Assembly: GCA_030746295.1 (NCBI GenBank)
Contig: JASLMY010000011.1
Coordinates: forward strand, 1-47,460
Origin: Alphaproteobacteria bacterium
GTDB lineage: Bacteria > Pseudomonadota > Alphaproteobacteria > GCA-2731375
Length of the DNA: 47,460 bases
Direction of reading: 5' to 3'
Each line of letters starts with the position of its first letter. Position 1 is the stretch's first letter. The translations under genes were made by a program, and so were the position numbers. Shown one piece after another: positions 36,197-44,481 of the stretch. A model generated the notes under the pieces. The model was not told the DNA's origin. It searched no databases and was given only the letters and a program-made list of their open reading frames with translations.

Positions 36197-37099
36197 GTGG
36201 ACTGGCAGCTCATTGCAGTCATCCTGGTCGACGGCCTGGTCTATTCGTCCTACCTCTTTATGGTGGCTGTCGGCCTGACCGTGATCTTCGGCGTGCAGAA
36301 GGTCCTCAACGTCACGCACGGCTCGTTCTACACCTTCGGCGCCTACCTGACGGCAACGCTGATCGGGGTCTACTACGAGGCCGAGCTGCCGGAGTTCGGC
36401 GCTTTCGCCATCATGCTGCTGTCGGCGATCTTCCTCGGCGTCGTCTTCGGCATCGTCATCGAGCGGGGGCTTCTGCGCCACCTCTATCACCGCGACGAGC
36501 ACATCATCGTGCTGGCGACCTTCGCCGCCTTCCTGGCCTTGGAGGACGTCGTCATCCTGATCTGGGGCATGGACCCTTACATCGCCTATCAGCCGATGGC
36601 CCTTCTCGGCTCCAGCGAGATCGCGGAGCTCACCTTCGATAACTACAGCTTGTCGATGATTGGTCTCTCGGCCGTGGTCGCGGCGGTGCTGTGGTTTGGC
36701 CTCACCCGCACGCAGTGGGGCAAGATGCTGCTGGCCGTGATCTACGACCGCGAGATCAGCCAGGCGATGGGCATCAACGTGACCGCGGTGTTCCTGGTCA
36801 CCTTCATGATCGGCACCTTCCTGGGCGCGCTCGGCGGCGCCTATATCGCGCCGACGATCTCGGTCCTGCCGGGGATTGGCGTCGAAATCATCGTCCTGGC
36901 TTTCGCCGTGGTCGTGATCGGCGGCATGGGCAGCATCCCTGGTGCCCTCATCGGCGCCGTTGTCGTCGGCATCGCCCGCGCCGCCGCGGTCCATATGCTG
37001 CCCGAGGTCGAGCTCTTCGTGATCTACGCGATCATGGCGCTCGTGCTCGTTGTCCGGCCCGAAGGGCTGTTCGCGCCAGCGAGGGCGAGGCAAATATGA
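36197..37099 (+). CDS. Branched-chain amino acid-type ABC transporter permease (LivH-like)
   Basis: 300 residues from GTG 36197 with AAGGA 8 bases upstream. About eight membrane helices, starting WQLIAVILVDGLVYSSYLFMVAVGLTVIFG. The LivH hallmark VLNVTHGSFYTFGAYLTATL follows, and the cytoplasmic coupling stretch AVIYDREISQAMGIN contacts the ATPase. VIGGMGSIPGALIGAVVVG is typical of the C-terminus. Forms the membrane channel with the LivM-like protein, whose ATG overlaps this stop. Confidence 0.95.
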   Translation: MDWQLIAVILVDGLVYSSYLFMVAVGLTVIFGVQKVLNVTHGSFYTFGAYLTATLIGVYYEAELPEFGAFAIMLLSAIFLGVVFGIVIERGLLRHLYHRDEHIIVLATFAAFLALEDVVILIWGMDPYIAYQPMALLGSSEIAELTFDNYSLSMIGLSAVVAAVLWFGLTRTQWGKMLLAVIYDREISQAMGINVTAVFLVTFMIGTFLGALGGAYIAPTISVLPGIGVEIIVLAFAVVVIGGMGSIPGALIGAVVVGIARAAAVHMLPEVELFVIYAIMALVLVVRPEGLFAPARARQI

Positions 37100-38076
37100 G
37101 CCGCTTCCTGGACAAGACCATCTGGGGTCTGACCATCGGCCTGGTGATTCTGCTGGTCCTCAACTTCGCGGTCGAGGAATGGATGCGGTTCATCGGCCTG
37201 CAGTCCTTCGCCCGAGGCCTGGTTGCGCTGGGTCTCCTGATCCTCTGGCGCACCGGCCTGATCTCCTTCGGTCACGCGCTATTCTTCGGCATCGGCGCCT
37301 ACGCGGCGGCACTCTTGCAGCGCACCACCGGGGTTACCGACGCCTTCCTCCTGGTCATCGTCGGCACGCTCGCGTCGGGCCTGCTGGCCTTCCTGCTCGG
37401 CTTTCTGCTCCGGCGCTACCGGGCGATCTTCTTCGCCCTCCTCAACCTCGCCTTCTCGATGATCCTTTACGGCGTCCTGGCGAAGCTGGAGGTACTGGGC
37501 TCGACCGACGGAATCGGTGTGGCGCAGCCGACCTTCGCGGGCTTCGCGCCCGAGGGAGAGACCAACCACATCGTCCTCTTTGTTGTCGCCGCGCTCTTCA
37601 CCTATCTGGTGGCCGTCGGCGCCCACGTCTATTTAGGCTCGACACTGGGGGCGATGACCAAGGCGGTTCGCGAGAACGAGATCCGGGTCGAGTATCTCGG
37701 CTATTCGGCCGAGCAGGTGATCCACGTCAAATACGTCATCTCCGGCCTGCTCGCCGGCCTCGGCGGTGCGTTGATGGGTATGACCGTCGGCCATGTCGAC
37801 CCCGATTCCATGGTCTACTGGCCGATCTCGGGCGACTTCGTCTTCATCACCATTCTAAGCGGTACCGGCAACGTCGCCGCCACCTTCATCGGTGCGCTCG
37901 TCTTCGAGCTGATCCGCACCTTCGCCTTCGAGCACGCGCCGCAGATCTGGCAGCTCATCATGGGCGGCGCCTTGCTCGCCATCATCATGTTCCTGCCCGA
38001 CGGTCTCTGGTCGCTGGTCGACAAGTACCGCGCCTCCAGGACTCGTGCGGCGGCGAGCCGGCAGGCGGCGGAGTAA
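37096..38076 (+). CDS. Branched-chain amino acid-type ABC transporter permease (LivM-like)
   Basis: 326 residues; ATG 37096 overlaps the livH-like stop as ATGA. Eight or more membrane helices. GLISFGHALFFGIGAYAAALL is the LivM equivalent of the SHGxFFxxGAY motif. AMTKAVRENEIRVEYLGYS is the ATPase-coupling loop, and GTGNVAATFIGALVFELI is typical near the end. Followed 8 bp later by the ATPase gene. No defects seen. Confidence 0.95.
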   Translation: MSRFLDKTIWGLTIGLVILLVLNFAVEEWMRFIGLQSFARGLVALGLLILWRTGLISFGHALFFGIGAYAAALLQRTTGVTDAFLLVIVGTLASGLLAFLLGFLLRRYRAIFFALLNLAFSMILYGVLAKLEVLGSTDGIGVAQPTFAGFAPEGETNHIVLFVVAALFTYLVAVGAHVYLGSTLGAMTKAVRENEIRVEYLGYSAEQVIHVKYVISGLLAGLGGALMGMTVGHVDPDSMVYWPISGDFVFITILSGTGNVAATFIGALVFELIRTFAFEHAPQIWQLIMGGALLAIIMFLPDGLWSLVDKYRASRTRAAASRQAAE

Positions 38077-38084
38077 GCCGGGTC

Positions 38085-38873
38085 ATGGCGCCGATCCTCG
38101 AAGTCCGAGATCTGGAAAAGTCGTTCGGCGGCGTCATCGCCGCACAACACATCAACGTCACCATCGACGAGGGCGAGACCATCGGTGTGATCGGCGCCAA
38201 CGGCGCCGGCAAGACGACCTTCGTCAACATGGTGACCGGCTATCTGAAGCCGACCGAGGGCTCAATCGCGTTTATGGGCCGCAACATCCGCGGCCTGGCG
38301 CCCCGCAAGATCACTACGCTGGGCATCAGCCGCTCGTTCCAAGTACCGCAGGTGTTCAGCTCGGAAACGGTCTTCGAGAACGTCCTGATGGCCTATGGCA
38401 TTGCCGAGGAGAGCGGCTTTTCGATGCTGGCGCCGATCTGGTCGGAGGACCGGGCAGCACGGGTCGACGCCCATCTCGCCCGCTATCAGATCGCCGACTA
38501 TCGCGACGTCACGGCGACCGCCTTGCCGCAGGGCGTGCGCAAGCTCTTGGACATCGCCATGGCGACCGTGCGCAAGCCCAAGCTCGTCATGCTGGACGAG
38601 CCCACGAGCGGGATCAGCGTCGAGGAGAAGTTCGGCCTCATGGACATCATCATGGAGGCCCTGCGCCAGGAAGAGACCACGACCCTCTTCATCGAGCACG
38701 ACATGGAGATCGTCGAGCGCTACGTCAGCCGCGTCCTCGCCTTCTATCAGGGCCAGATCATCTGCGACGCCCCGCCGGCCGAGGCGCTGAAGGACGCGCG
38801 CGTGCAGGAGTTCGTGATCGGCAAGGAGCACCACCGCGAGACCCACGGCGCCGGGGAGGCCGGCGATGCTTGA
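38085..38873 (+). CDS. ABC transporter ATP-binding protein (LivG-like)
   Basis: 262 residues from ATG 38085. Walker A GANGAGKTT, Walker B LVMLDEPTSG and switch histidine FIEHDMEIV are intact. The signature motif reads ALPQGVRKLLDIAMAT, where most ABC ATPases have LSGGQ. LivG proteins are known for variants such as LxYGQQR, but the serine-to-proline and the Q-G-V-R sequence is further from consensus than usual. LivG-specific GISRSFQVPQVFSSETVFENVL is present. Pairs with the LivF-like protein, whose start lies 8 bp before this stop. Confidence 0.95.
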   Translation: MAPILEVRDLEKSFGGVIAAQHINVTIDEGETIGVIGANGAGKTTFVNMVTGYLKPTEGSIAFMGRNIRGLAPRKITTLGISRSFQVPQVFSSETVFENVLMAYGIAEESGFSMLAPIWSEDRAARVDAHLARYQIADYRDVTATALPQGVRKLLDIAMATVRKPKLVMLDEPTSGISVEEKFGLMDIIMEALRQEETTTLFIEHDMEIVERYVSRVLAFYQGQIICDAPPAEALKDARVQEFVIGKEHHRETHGAGEAGDA

Positions 38874-39513
38874 GGTCTCCGCCCTCGACGTCGATATCGG
38901 GCCGGTGCCGATCCTCCGCGGCGTCGGCTTGCGCGTGCCGACGGGCCGGATGTGCGGCCTGATCGGGCGCAACGGCGCCGGTAAGACCACCTTCATGCGC
39001 AGCATGATGGGAGCGCTGGAGCCGAAGGCCGGCAAGGTCAGCTTCGACGCGGTCGAGATCACCCATGTCGCAGGCCACCGCCGGGCCCATCTCGGCATCG
39101 GCTACATGCCCGAGGACCGCCGGCTGGTGCCGACCTTGTCGGCGGAAGAGAACATCCTGCTACCGATCTGGGCCACGGGTGTGGCCGACTATCGCGCCCG
39201 CCTGGACTGGATCTACAGCCTGATCCCCGAGGCGGCCGAGTTCCGGCGGCGGCCGGCCAACGCCCTCTCGGGCGGGCAGCAGAAGATGGTGGCGCTGGCC
39301 CGGGCGCTTCTGGTCGGAACCAAGCTGTTGTTGCTGGACGAGCCGACCGAAGGCATCGCACCCGTGCTGGTGCGCCGCATCGCCGACATCCTGGCCGACG
39401 TGAAGCGAGAGGGCGAATCCGTCCTGGTCGCCGAATCCAACGACACCCACATCGCCGAGCTGCTCGACCACACCTACGTCATCGAGCGCGGCAGCGTCGT
39501 CGAGCGCGCCTGA
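38866..39513 (+). CDS. ABC transporter ATP-binding protein (LivF-like)
   Basis: 215 residues, slightly short for LivF (about 230-240). Walker A GRNGAGKTTFM, the LivF-specific HLGIGYMPEDRRLVPTLSAEEN, signature ALSGGQQKMVALARALL, and Walker B LLLLDEPTEGIAP are complete. ESNDTHIAELLDH carries Asn-Asp-Thr-His at the switch region. ATG 38866 is preceded by GGGGAGG and overlaps livG by 8 bp. Closes the transporter set of five genes. Confidence 0.95.
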   Translation: MLEVSALDVDIGPVPILRGVGLRVPTGRMCGLIGRNGAGKTTFMRSMMGALEPKAGKVSFDAVEITHVAGHRRAHLGIGYMPEDRRLVPTLSAEENILLPIWATGVADYRARLDWIYSLIPEAAEFRRRPANALSGGQQKMVALARALLVGTKLLLLDEPTEGIAPVLVRRIADILADVKREGESVLVAESNDTHIAELLDHTYVIERGSVVERA

Positions 39514-39530
39514 CGCCCGAAGGGAACGGC

Positions 39531-40190
39531 ATGGCCATGACCGACTATCTGCTTCGTCTGTTCGAGGACCGGCTGGCGCCGGCGAGCGAGGTGCCACTTC
39601 TGCGGCCCTGCAATCGCATGCTCTACTGCGCCGAGGGACGCTTCTCGGTCGGCGGCGACTGGATCGATGCGAACGAGGCCCGCCACGCCGGCGATAGCAT
39701 CCGGCTGCGGGCCGGCAAGGAAGGTGCCCGGATACTGCGCTTCGAGTTGGTCCCTGCTCCGACTGGCGACAGCGGTCACTTGACCGCCGAGGAGGCGACC
39801 TCCAGACAGCTGCTTGCCGAAGCGATTACTCTGGATCGGCTCGACGATCATCTGATGCGCTGCGACCGGGTCGACTTCCCGCCGTGCGGCATCGCCTACC
39901 TGCACACCCATCAGGGCCCCGGCATCCGCTGTTTGGTTCAAGGCCAGATCCGGGTCGAGACCGAGGGCCACATCCTCAACCGTGACCCTTTCGAGGCCTG
40001 GTTCGAGGGCGGGCCCGAGCCGGTGCTGGCGCGGGCCTCGGAAGAGGCCGAGACGGCCTTCGTCAGGGTGATGATCCTACCCGCGACTCTCCTCGGCCAA
40101 AGCTCGATCTCTTACGTCAGGGCCGAGGACCGCGACAAATCCAAGAGCCAGCGCTATACCGTCTTCCAGGACCAGTTGATTACCCTATAG
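39531..40190 (+). CDS. Cupin-domain protein
   Basis: 219 residues. The cupin motif is clear at AYLHTHQGPGIRCLVQGQIRVETEG (HxH followed by G-I-R and a beta-turn), with a second barrel-like half earlier (MLYCAEGRFSVGGDWIDANE), so it may be a bicupin. ATG 39531 is preceded by AAGGGAA; a second in-frame ATG at 39537 is also possible. The gene sits between livF (17 bp) and the ThDP enzyme (15 bp), so one transcript is likely. Cupins can be isomerases, dioxygenases or ligand sensors; the single clear HTH pair suggests metal binding. Activity unknown. Confidence 0.85.
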   Translation: MAMTDYLLRLFEDRLAPASEVPLLRPCNRMLYCAEGRFSVGGDWIDANEARHAGDSIRLRAGKEGARILRFELVPAPTGDSGHLTAEEATSRQLLAEAITLDRLDDHLMRCDRVDFPPCGIAYLHTHQGPGIRCLVQGQIRVETEGHILNRDPFEAWFEGGPEPVLARASEEAETAFVRVMILPATLLGQSSISYVRAEDRDKSKSQRYTVFQDQLITL

Positions 40191-40205
40191 GAGGCAAGGC
40201 AGACG

Positions 40206-41894
40206 ATGCCCAATGCCAGCAATCTCCGCACCGGCGGCCAGGTGCTGATCGACCAATTGAAGGTGCACGGCGTCGACATGGTGTTCTGCGTGCCCGGCGA
40301 GAGCTACCTCGCCGCACTCGACGCCTTCCACGATTGCACCGACCAGATCAAACTCGTCACCTGCCGGCACGAGGCGGCGGCCGCGAACATGGCCGAGGTC
40401 TACGGCAAGCTCACCGGCCGGCCCGGCGTCTGCTTCGTCACCCGCGGCCCCGGGGCCTGTCACGCCTCGATCGGCTTGCACACGGCCTTGCAAGACTCCT
40501 CGCCCATGGTGCTCTTCATCGGCCAGATCGCCCGCCATATGCGCGAGCGCGAGGCCTTTCAGGAAATGAACTACGGCCGCTTCTTCGCCGAGTGCTCGAA
40601 GTGGGCGGCCGAGATCGACCAAACGGATCGGATACCGGAGATGGTCAGCCACGCCTTCCATGCCGCCGTCTCGGGCCGGCCGGGTCCGGTCGCCCTGGCG
40701 CTGCCGGAGGACATGCTGCGCGAGCCGACCTCGGTTCAGGACGCGAGGCGCTATCATGTGGTGCGGGCGCATCCGGGCAGCGACGCCATGGCGCGCCTGC
40801 GCGATATGCTGCTGACGGCCGAGAGGCCGGTGATGATGCTGGGCGGCGGCACCTGGACGGCCGAGGGCGTGGCCGACATCACCGCCTTCGCCGAGGCCTT
40901 CAAGCTGCCCGTCACCTGCGCCTTCCGCAATCAGGACCGCTTCGACAACAACCACCCCAACTATGCCGGCGACGTCGCCATCGGCATCAATCCGAAGCTG
41001 CTGGCCCGACTGAAGGCGGCGGACTTGCTGCTGTTGGTCGGCCCGCGCCTCGGCGAGCAGACCTCGCAGGACTATTCCCTGGTCGAGATCCCAAGGCCGG
41101 CACAGACCGTGATCCACGTCCACGCGGGCGCGGAAGAGCTCGGCCGCGTCTTCCAGGCCGACCTCCTGATCAACGCCGGCATGCCCGAGTTCGCCAAGGC
41201 CGCGAAAGCCTTGCCCGCACCGACGTCGATCCCCTGGGAGGCGGAGACCAAGGCGGCGCGGCAGGACTATCTCGCCTTTCAGGCGATCGAGAGAAGCGTC
41301 GGCGCGCTCGACATGGCGCATGTCGTCGAGGTGCTGCGCGACAAGCTGCCGCCCGATACGCTGATCGCCAACGACGCCGGCAACTTCGCCGGCTGGGCGC
41401 ATCGTTACCTCCGGTTCTCGGTCTACCCCAGCCAGGTCGGCCCCACGAGCGGCGCCATGGGCTATGGCGTGCCGGCCGCCATCGCCGCCGCGGCCATCTT
41501 TCCCAAGCGCCAGGTCGTCGGCTTCACCGGCGACGGCGGCTTCCTGATGAGCGGGCAAGAGATCGCGACCGCCCTGCAGTACGGCTTCAAACCCCTGATC
41601 CTGGTGATCAACAACAACATGTACGGCACCATCCGCATGCACCAGGAACGCGACTACCCGGGCCGCAACCCGGCGACCGAGCTGGTGAACCCGGACTTCG
41701 CCGCCTATGCCAAGTCCTTCGGCGCCTTCGGCGAGGTGGTGGAGCGTGATGCCGACTTCGAGGCCGCGCTGGAGCGGGCCCTGGCGGCGGACCGGCTGGC
41801 ACTCTTGGAGTTGCGTACCGATCCGGAAGCGATCAACACCCGGACCACGCTCGCCAAACTGCGCGAGGTCGCGCTGAAGCGCGCGGAAGCTTGA
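40206..41894 (+). CDS. ThDP-dependent enzyme, acetolactate synthase-like
   Basis: 562 residues, full length. Three-domain ThDP enzyme: N-terminal PYR domain with GVDMVFCVPGESYLAALDA and the activating Glu56 in TCRHEAAAANMAE. The central domain follows. The C-terminal PP domain has GAMGYGVPAAIAAA and the ThDP/Mg motif GFTGDGGFLMSG (Asp443) ending LVINNNMYGTI. It groups with acetolactate synthase, but with no small regulatory subunit and this location a catabolic 2-oxo-acid decarboxylase, lyase or acyltransferase is as likely. TAGGAGG overlaps the cupin stop and serves ATG 40206. The stop is 1 bp from the end of the convergent methyltransferase gene. Confidence 0.92.
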   Translation: MPNASNLRTGGQVLIDQLKVHGVDMVFCVPGESYLAALDAFHDCTDQIKLVTCRHEAAAANMAEVYGKLTGRPGVCFVTRGPGACHASIGLHTALQDSSPMVLFIGQIARHMREREAFQEMNYGRFFAECSKWAAEIDQTDRIPEMVSHAFHAAVSGRPGPVALALPEDMLREPTSVQDARRYHVVRAHPGSDAMARLRDMLLTAERPVMMLGGGTWTAEGVADITAFAEAFKLPVTCAFRNQDRFDNNHPNYAGDVAIGINPKLLARLKAADLLLLVGPRLGEQTSQDYSLVEIPRPAQTVIHVHAGAEELGRVFQADLLINAGMPEFAKAAKALPAPTSIPWEAETKAARQDYLAFQAIERSVGALDMAHVVEVLRDKLPPDTLIANDAGNFAGWAHRYLRFSVYPSQVGPTSGAMGYGVPAAIAAAAIFPKRQVVGFTGDGGFLMSGQEIATALQYGFKPLILVINNNMYGTIRMHQERDYPGRNPATELVNPDFAAYAKSFGAFGEVVERDADFEAALERALAADRLALLELRTDPEAINTRTTLAKLREVALKRAEA

Positions 41895-41895
41895 A

Positions 41896-42731
41896 TCACG
41901 CGATACCGAGGCCGATCCGGGCGGTGGTCTTGAGCTGGATGCGGTCGCCGTCGCGGTAGCGCTCGAAACCGTTGGCCATGGCGGCGTCGAGGCGGTCGTG
42001 GTCGGCCTCGCTCATCTCATTCAGCCGCTCGCCGAGGCGCAGTGCCAGCTGGGCTCGCCAGAAGCCGGTCGCCGGGTCGATCCGGGGGGCGAATTCGAGC
42101 ACCCGCTCCTCGACCTGCTCGAAACCGGCCTCCTGAAAGACGGCGACGAGTGCGCCCGCCTCGCCGAAGCGCGTCGGCCCGAAGGCGCCTTCGTGTGGGT
42201 CGATCCGCATTTCCTGCCAGAGGACCTCATCGAGGACGATGAATTGGTAGTTCTCCTCGTGCGCGCCCCAGACGAGAAAGGTGGCGCGGCCACCCGGCCG
42301 CAAGACCCGGCGCGCCTCGGACAGCGCCTGGGCCGGCCGGGGCACGTACATCAGGCCGAGCCGGCAGGTGACCCGGTCGAATTGCGCGTCGTCAAAGGGC
42401 AGGGTTTCCATGTCGATGACCTGGAAGCGCATGTTGGCGAGGCCCTTCTCCGCCGCGCGGCGCTCGGCCCCGGCCAGCATCTCCGCGACCAAGTCGGTGG
42501 CAGTGACCGAGCCCTCGGGCCCGACCTGAGCGGCGATGGTCAGGGCCGGCTCGCCGGTGCCCGAGGCGAGGTCCAGGACGTCGAGGCCGGGATCGATCCC
42601 GCCGCCTCGATCAACGGCTCGTTCAGGCCCTTCTGCTGCTTCTCCAGCCGCGCTGCCCAGTCGTTCCAGTTGCCCGCCCGGCTGACCCAGTTGTCGCGGG
42701 TCTGGCGTTTCTGCTCTTCGGCCTGACTCAT
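41896..42731 (-). pseudogene. Class I SAM-dependent methyltransferase, broken by a one-base frameshift
   Basis: The gene starts MSQAEEQKRQTRDNWVSRAG at ATG 42731 and reads in one frame to about 42598. It must then shift to the frame that ends at 41896. The second part has motif I VLDLASGTGEPALTIA, acidic TATDLVAEML, motif IV DAQFDRVTCRLGLMYVP and RRVLRPGGRATFLVWG, typical of UbiE/Methyltransf_11 enzymes. Restoring one C to the CCC run at 42598-42600 (+ strand) would join the frames as EAAGIDPGLDVLDLASG. As written, the product is a short truncated peptide, or an aberrant protein starting in another gene. Either a real inactivating deletion or a homopolymer sequencing error. The methyl acceptor is unknown. 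Confidence 0.85.
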
Positions 42732-42754
42732 GGCACCTCGCTCCTCGGACTTGC

Positions 42755-43558
42755 TCAACTGACGATGTCGACGGCGCCGCCGTCGACGCGGATGTTCTGG
42801 CCATTGATGAAGCCGGCGCGCGTGCTGGCCAGAAAGACGACGAGGTCCGCCACCTCCTCGACGCGGGCGATGCGGCCAAGCGGGTTCCACATCACCTCGG
42901 CCATGAGACCGGCCTCGATCTCTGCCCAATCCTCGCCCCAACCCTTGCGCTTCGCCATTTGGCGGTAGTGCGCCTCGACCTCGGCGGTGCGGGTCAGACC
43001 CGGGCTCACCGTGTTGACGGTGATGGCGTTGCCGGCGAGCTCCTTCGCCAAGCTGACCGTCAACGTCGCCAGCGCCCCCTTGGAGGCGTAGTAGTGCGGC
43101 ATGCGAGCATTGGGCCGGGTCGAGCCGACGGTGCCGAGCTGGATGATGCGGCCCCAGCCACGGGCCTTCATCGGCTCGACGAAATGGCGGATCATGCGCA
43201 CCGCCGAGACGACGTTGCGGTCGTAGATCTTCAGCCAGTCGTCGGACTCCCGATCCTCCCAGCGGCCGCGCTCGGCGGCTCCGTAGTTGTTGACCAGGAC
43301 ATCGACCCCGTCGGTCGGCTCGTCCGCCTGCCGTGCCACCGCGGCGGCCCCTTCATCGGTCAGGATGTCGCCGCTGACCGGGTCGGCATCACCGCCGGCG
43401 TCCCGGATCTCGGCGACGACGGCGTCGCTCTCGCCTTCGACGAAGCCGTGCACCAGAACCCGAGTGCCCTCGGCGGCAAGCGCCTTCGCGATCTCCGCCC
43501 CGGTGCCCCGGTAGCTGCCGGTGACGAGCGCCACCTTGTCGGCCAAGCCCAGATCCAT
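42755..43558 (-). CDS. SDR family oxidoreductase
   Basis: 267 residues from ATG 43558 (AAGGG at proper spacing; ATG 43564, two residues longer, is also possible). Cofactor motif VALVTGSYRGTGAEIA; the usual NNAG reads VNNYGAAERG. The catalytic Ser region is around QLGTVGSTR and Tyr-x3-Lys is in HYYASKGAL. The C-terminus GFINGQNIRVDGGAVDIVS is normal. It is 23 bp upstream of the broken methyltransferase in the same direction and divergent from the next SDR by 83 bp. Probably a 3-oxoacyl or alcohol reductase; substrate unknown. Confidence 0.92.
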   Translation of the reverse strand: MDLGLADKVALVTGSYRGTGAEIAKALAAEGTRVLVHGFVEGESDAVVAEIRDAGGDADPVSGDILTDEGAAAVARQADEPTDGVDVLVNNYGAAERGRWEDRESDDWLKIYDRNVVSAVRMIRHFVEPMKARGWGRIIQLGTVGSTRPNARMPHYYASKGALATLTVSLAKELAGNAITVNTVSPGLTRTAEVEAHYRQMAKRKGWGEDWAEIEAGLMAEVMWNPLGRIARVEEVADLVVFLASTRAGFINGQNIRVDGGAVDIVS

Positions 43559-43641
43559 CACCATCCCTTTCGCCGCAGTGCGAGTGGCAGTCTAGCGCGG
43601 CGTCGACGCACGCGGAATTGCCGAGGCGAGGGAGGGAACCG

Positions 43642-44472
43642 ATGGCCAAGCTGACGGGGCGCGTCGCCGTCGTCACCGGCGCCGGCCGGGGCATCGGCTG
43701 CGCGCTCAGCCAAAAGCTCGGCGGCGAGGGCGCACTCCTGGTGCTGAACGACCTGGACGAAGCGGTCAACGCCGAGGTCGTGGACGCGATAGTCGGCCAG
43801 GGCGGCCGGGCCGTCGCATTCCCGGGCGACGTCACCGCCCCTGACTTTGCCGACCGCCTGATCGCCGCCGCTCTGGACGCCTATGGCGGGCTTCACATCG
43901 TCGTCAACAACGCCGGCTATATCTGGAACACGGCCTTCCATAACCACACGGACGAGCAGTGGCAGGCGATGCTCGACGTCCATGCCACGGCTCCGTTCCG
44001 GATCCTGCGGGCAGCCGGGAATCACTTTCGCGAGGCTGCCCGGCAAGAGCGCGAGGCCGGCACACCGGTCTGCCGCAAAGTCGTCAACGTGGTCTCGATC
44101 TCCGGCCTCGCCGGCACCGCGACGCAGGCCGCCTATGCCTCGGCCAAGATGGCGGCGGTCGGCCTGACCAAGAGCCTCGCCCGCGAGTGGGGCCGCCTCA
44201 ACGTCACCGTCAACGCCGTCGCCTTCGGGCCGATGGAAACCCGGCTGGCGCAAGACTTCGAGGACGACCCCGCGACGATCGAGATCCAAGGCCGCGAGCA
44301 CAAGGTCGGGATCGCCGGCGAGTTGCGCGAGACCGTACGCCAACGCATTCCCCTCGGCCGCTTCGGTACGGCGGAGGAGGCGGCCGGCGCCATCTACCTC
44401 TTCTGCATTCCTGAATCCGACTACATCACCGGCGAAGTCGTTCTCTGTGCCGGCGGCTTGACCTACCTCTGA
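43642..44472 (+). CDS. SDR family oxidoreductase
   Basis: 276 residues from ATG 43642, preceded by GAGGGAGGGAA. VAVVTGAGRGIGCALSQKLG is the cofactor site and VNNAGYIWN the NNAG motif. VVSISGLAG carries the catalytic serine, AYASAKMAAVGL the Tyr-x3-Lys, and YITGEVVLCAGGL closes the fold. The run LNDLDEAV with Asp after strand 2 favours NAD(H). It looks like a 3-oxoacyl-ACP/CoA reductase-type enzyme. It is convergent, with 9 bp between stops, with the racemase gene. A role in oxidising hydroxyacyl-CoAs with its neighbours is inference. Confidence 0.93.
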   Translation: MAKLTGRVAVVTGAGRGIGCALSQKLGGEGALLVLNDLDEAVNAEVVDAIVGQGGRAVAFPGDVTAPDFADRLIAAALDAYGGLHIVVNNAGYIWNTAFHNHTDEQWQAMLDVHATAPFRILRAAGNHFREAARQEREAGTPVCRKVVNVVSISGLAGTATQAAYASAKMAAVGLTKSLAREWGRLNVTVNAVAFGPMETRLAQDFEDDPATIEIQGREHKVGIAGELRETVRQRIPLGRFGTAEEAAGAIYLFCIPESDYITGEVVLCAGGLTYL

Positions 44473-44481
44473 CGCCGCGGC

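Noticed and set aside
42600..42600. Programmed -1 frameshift in the methyltransferase
   Set aside because: No slippery heptamer or downstream pseudoknot is apparent and the family is not known to use recoding; a deletion or sequencing error is simpler.
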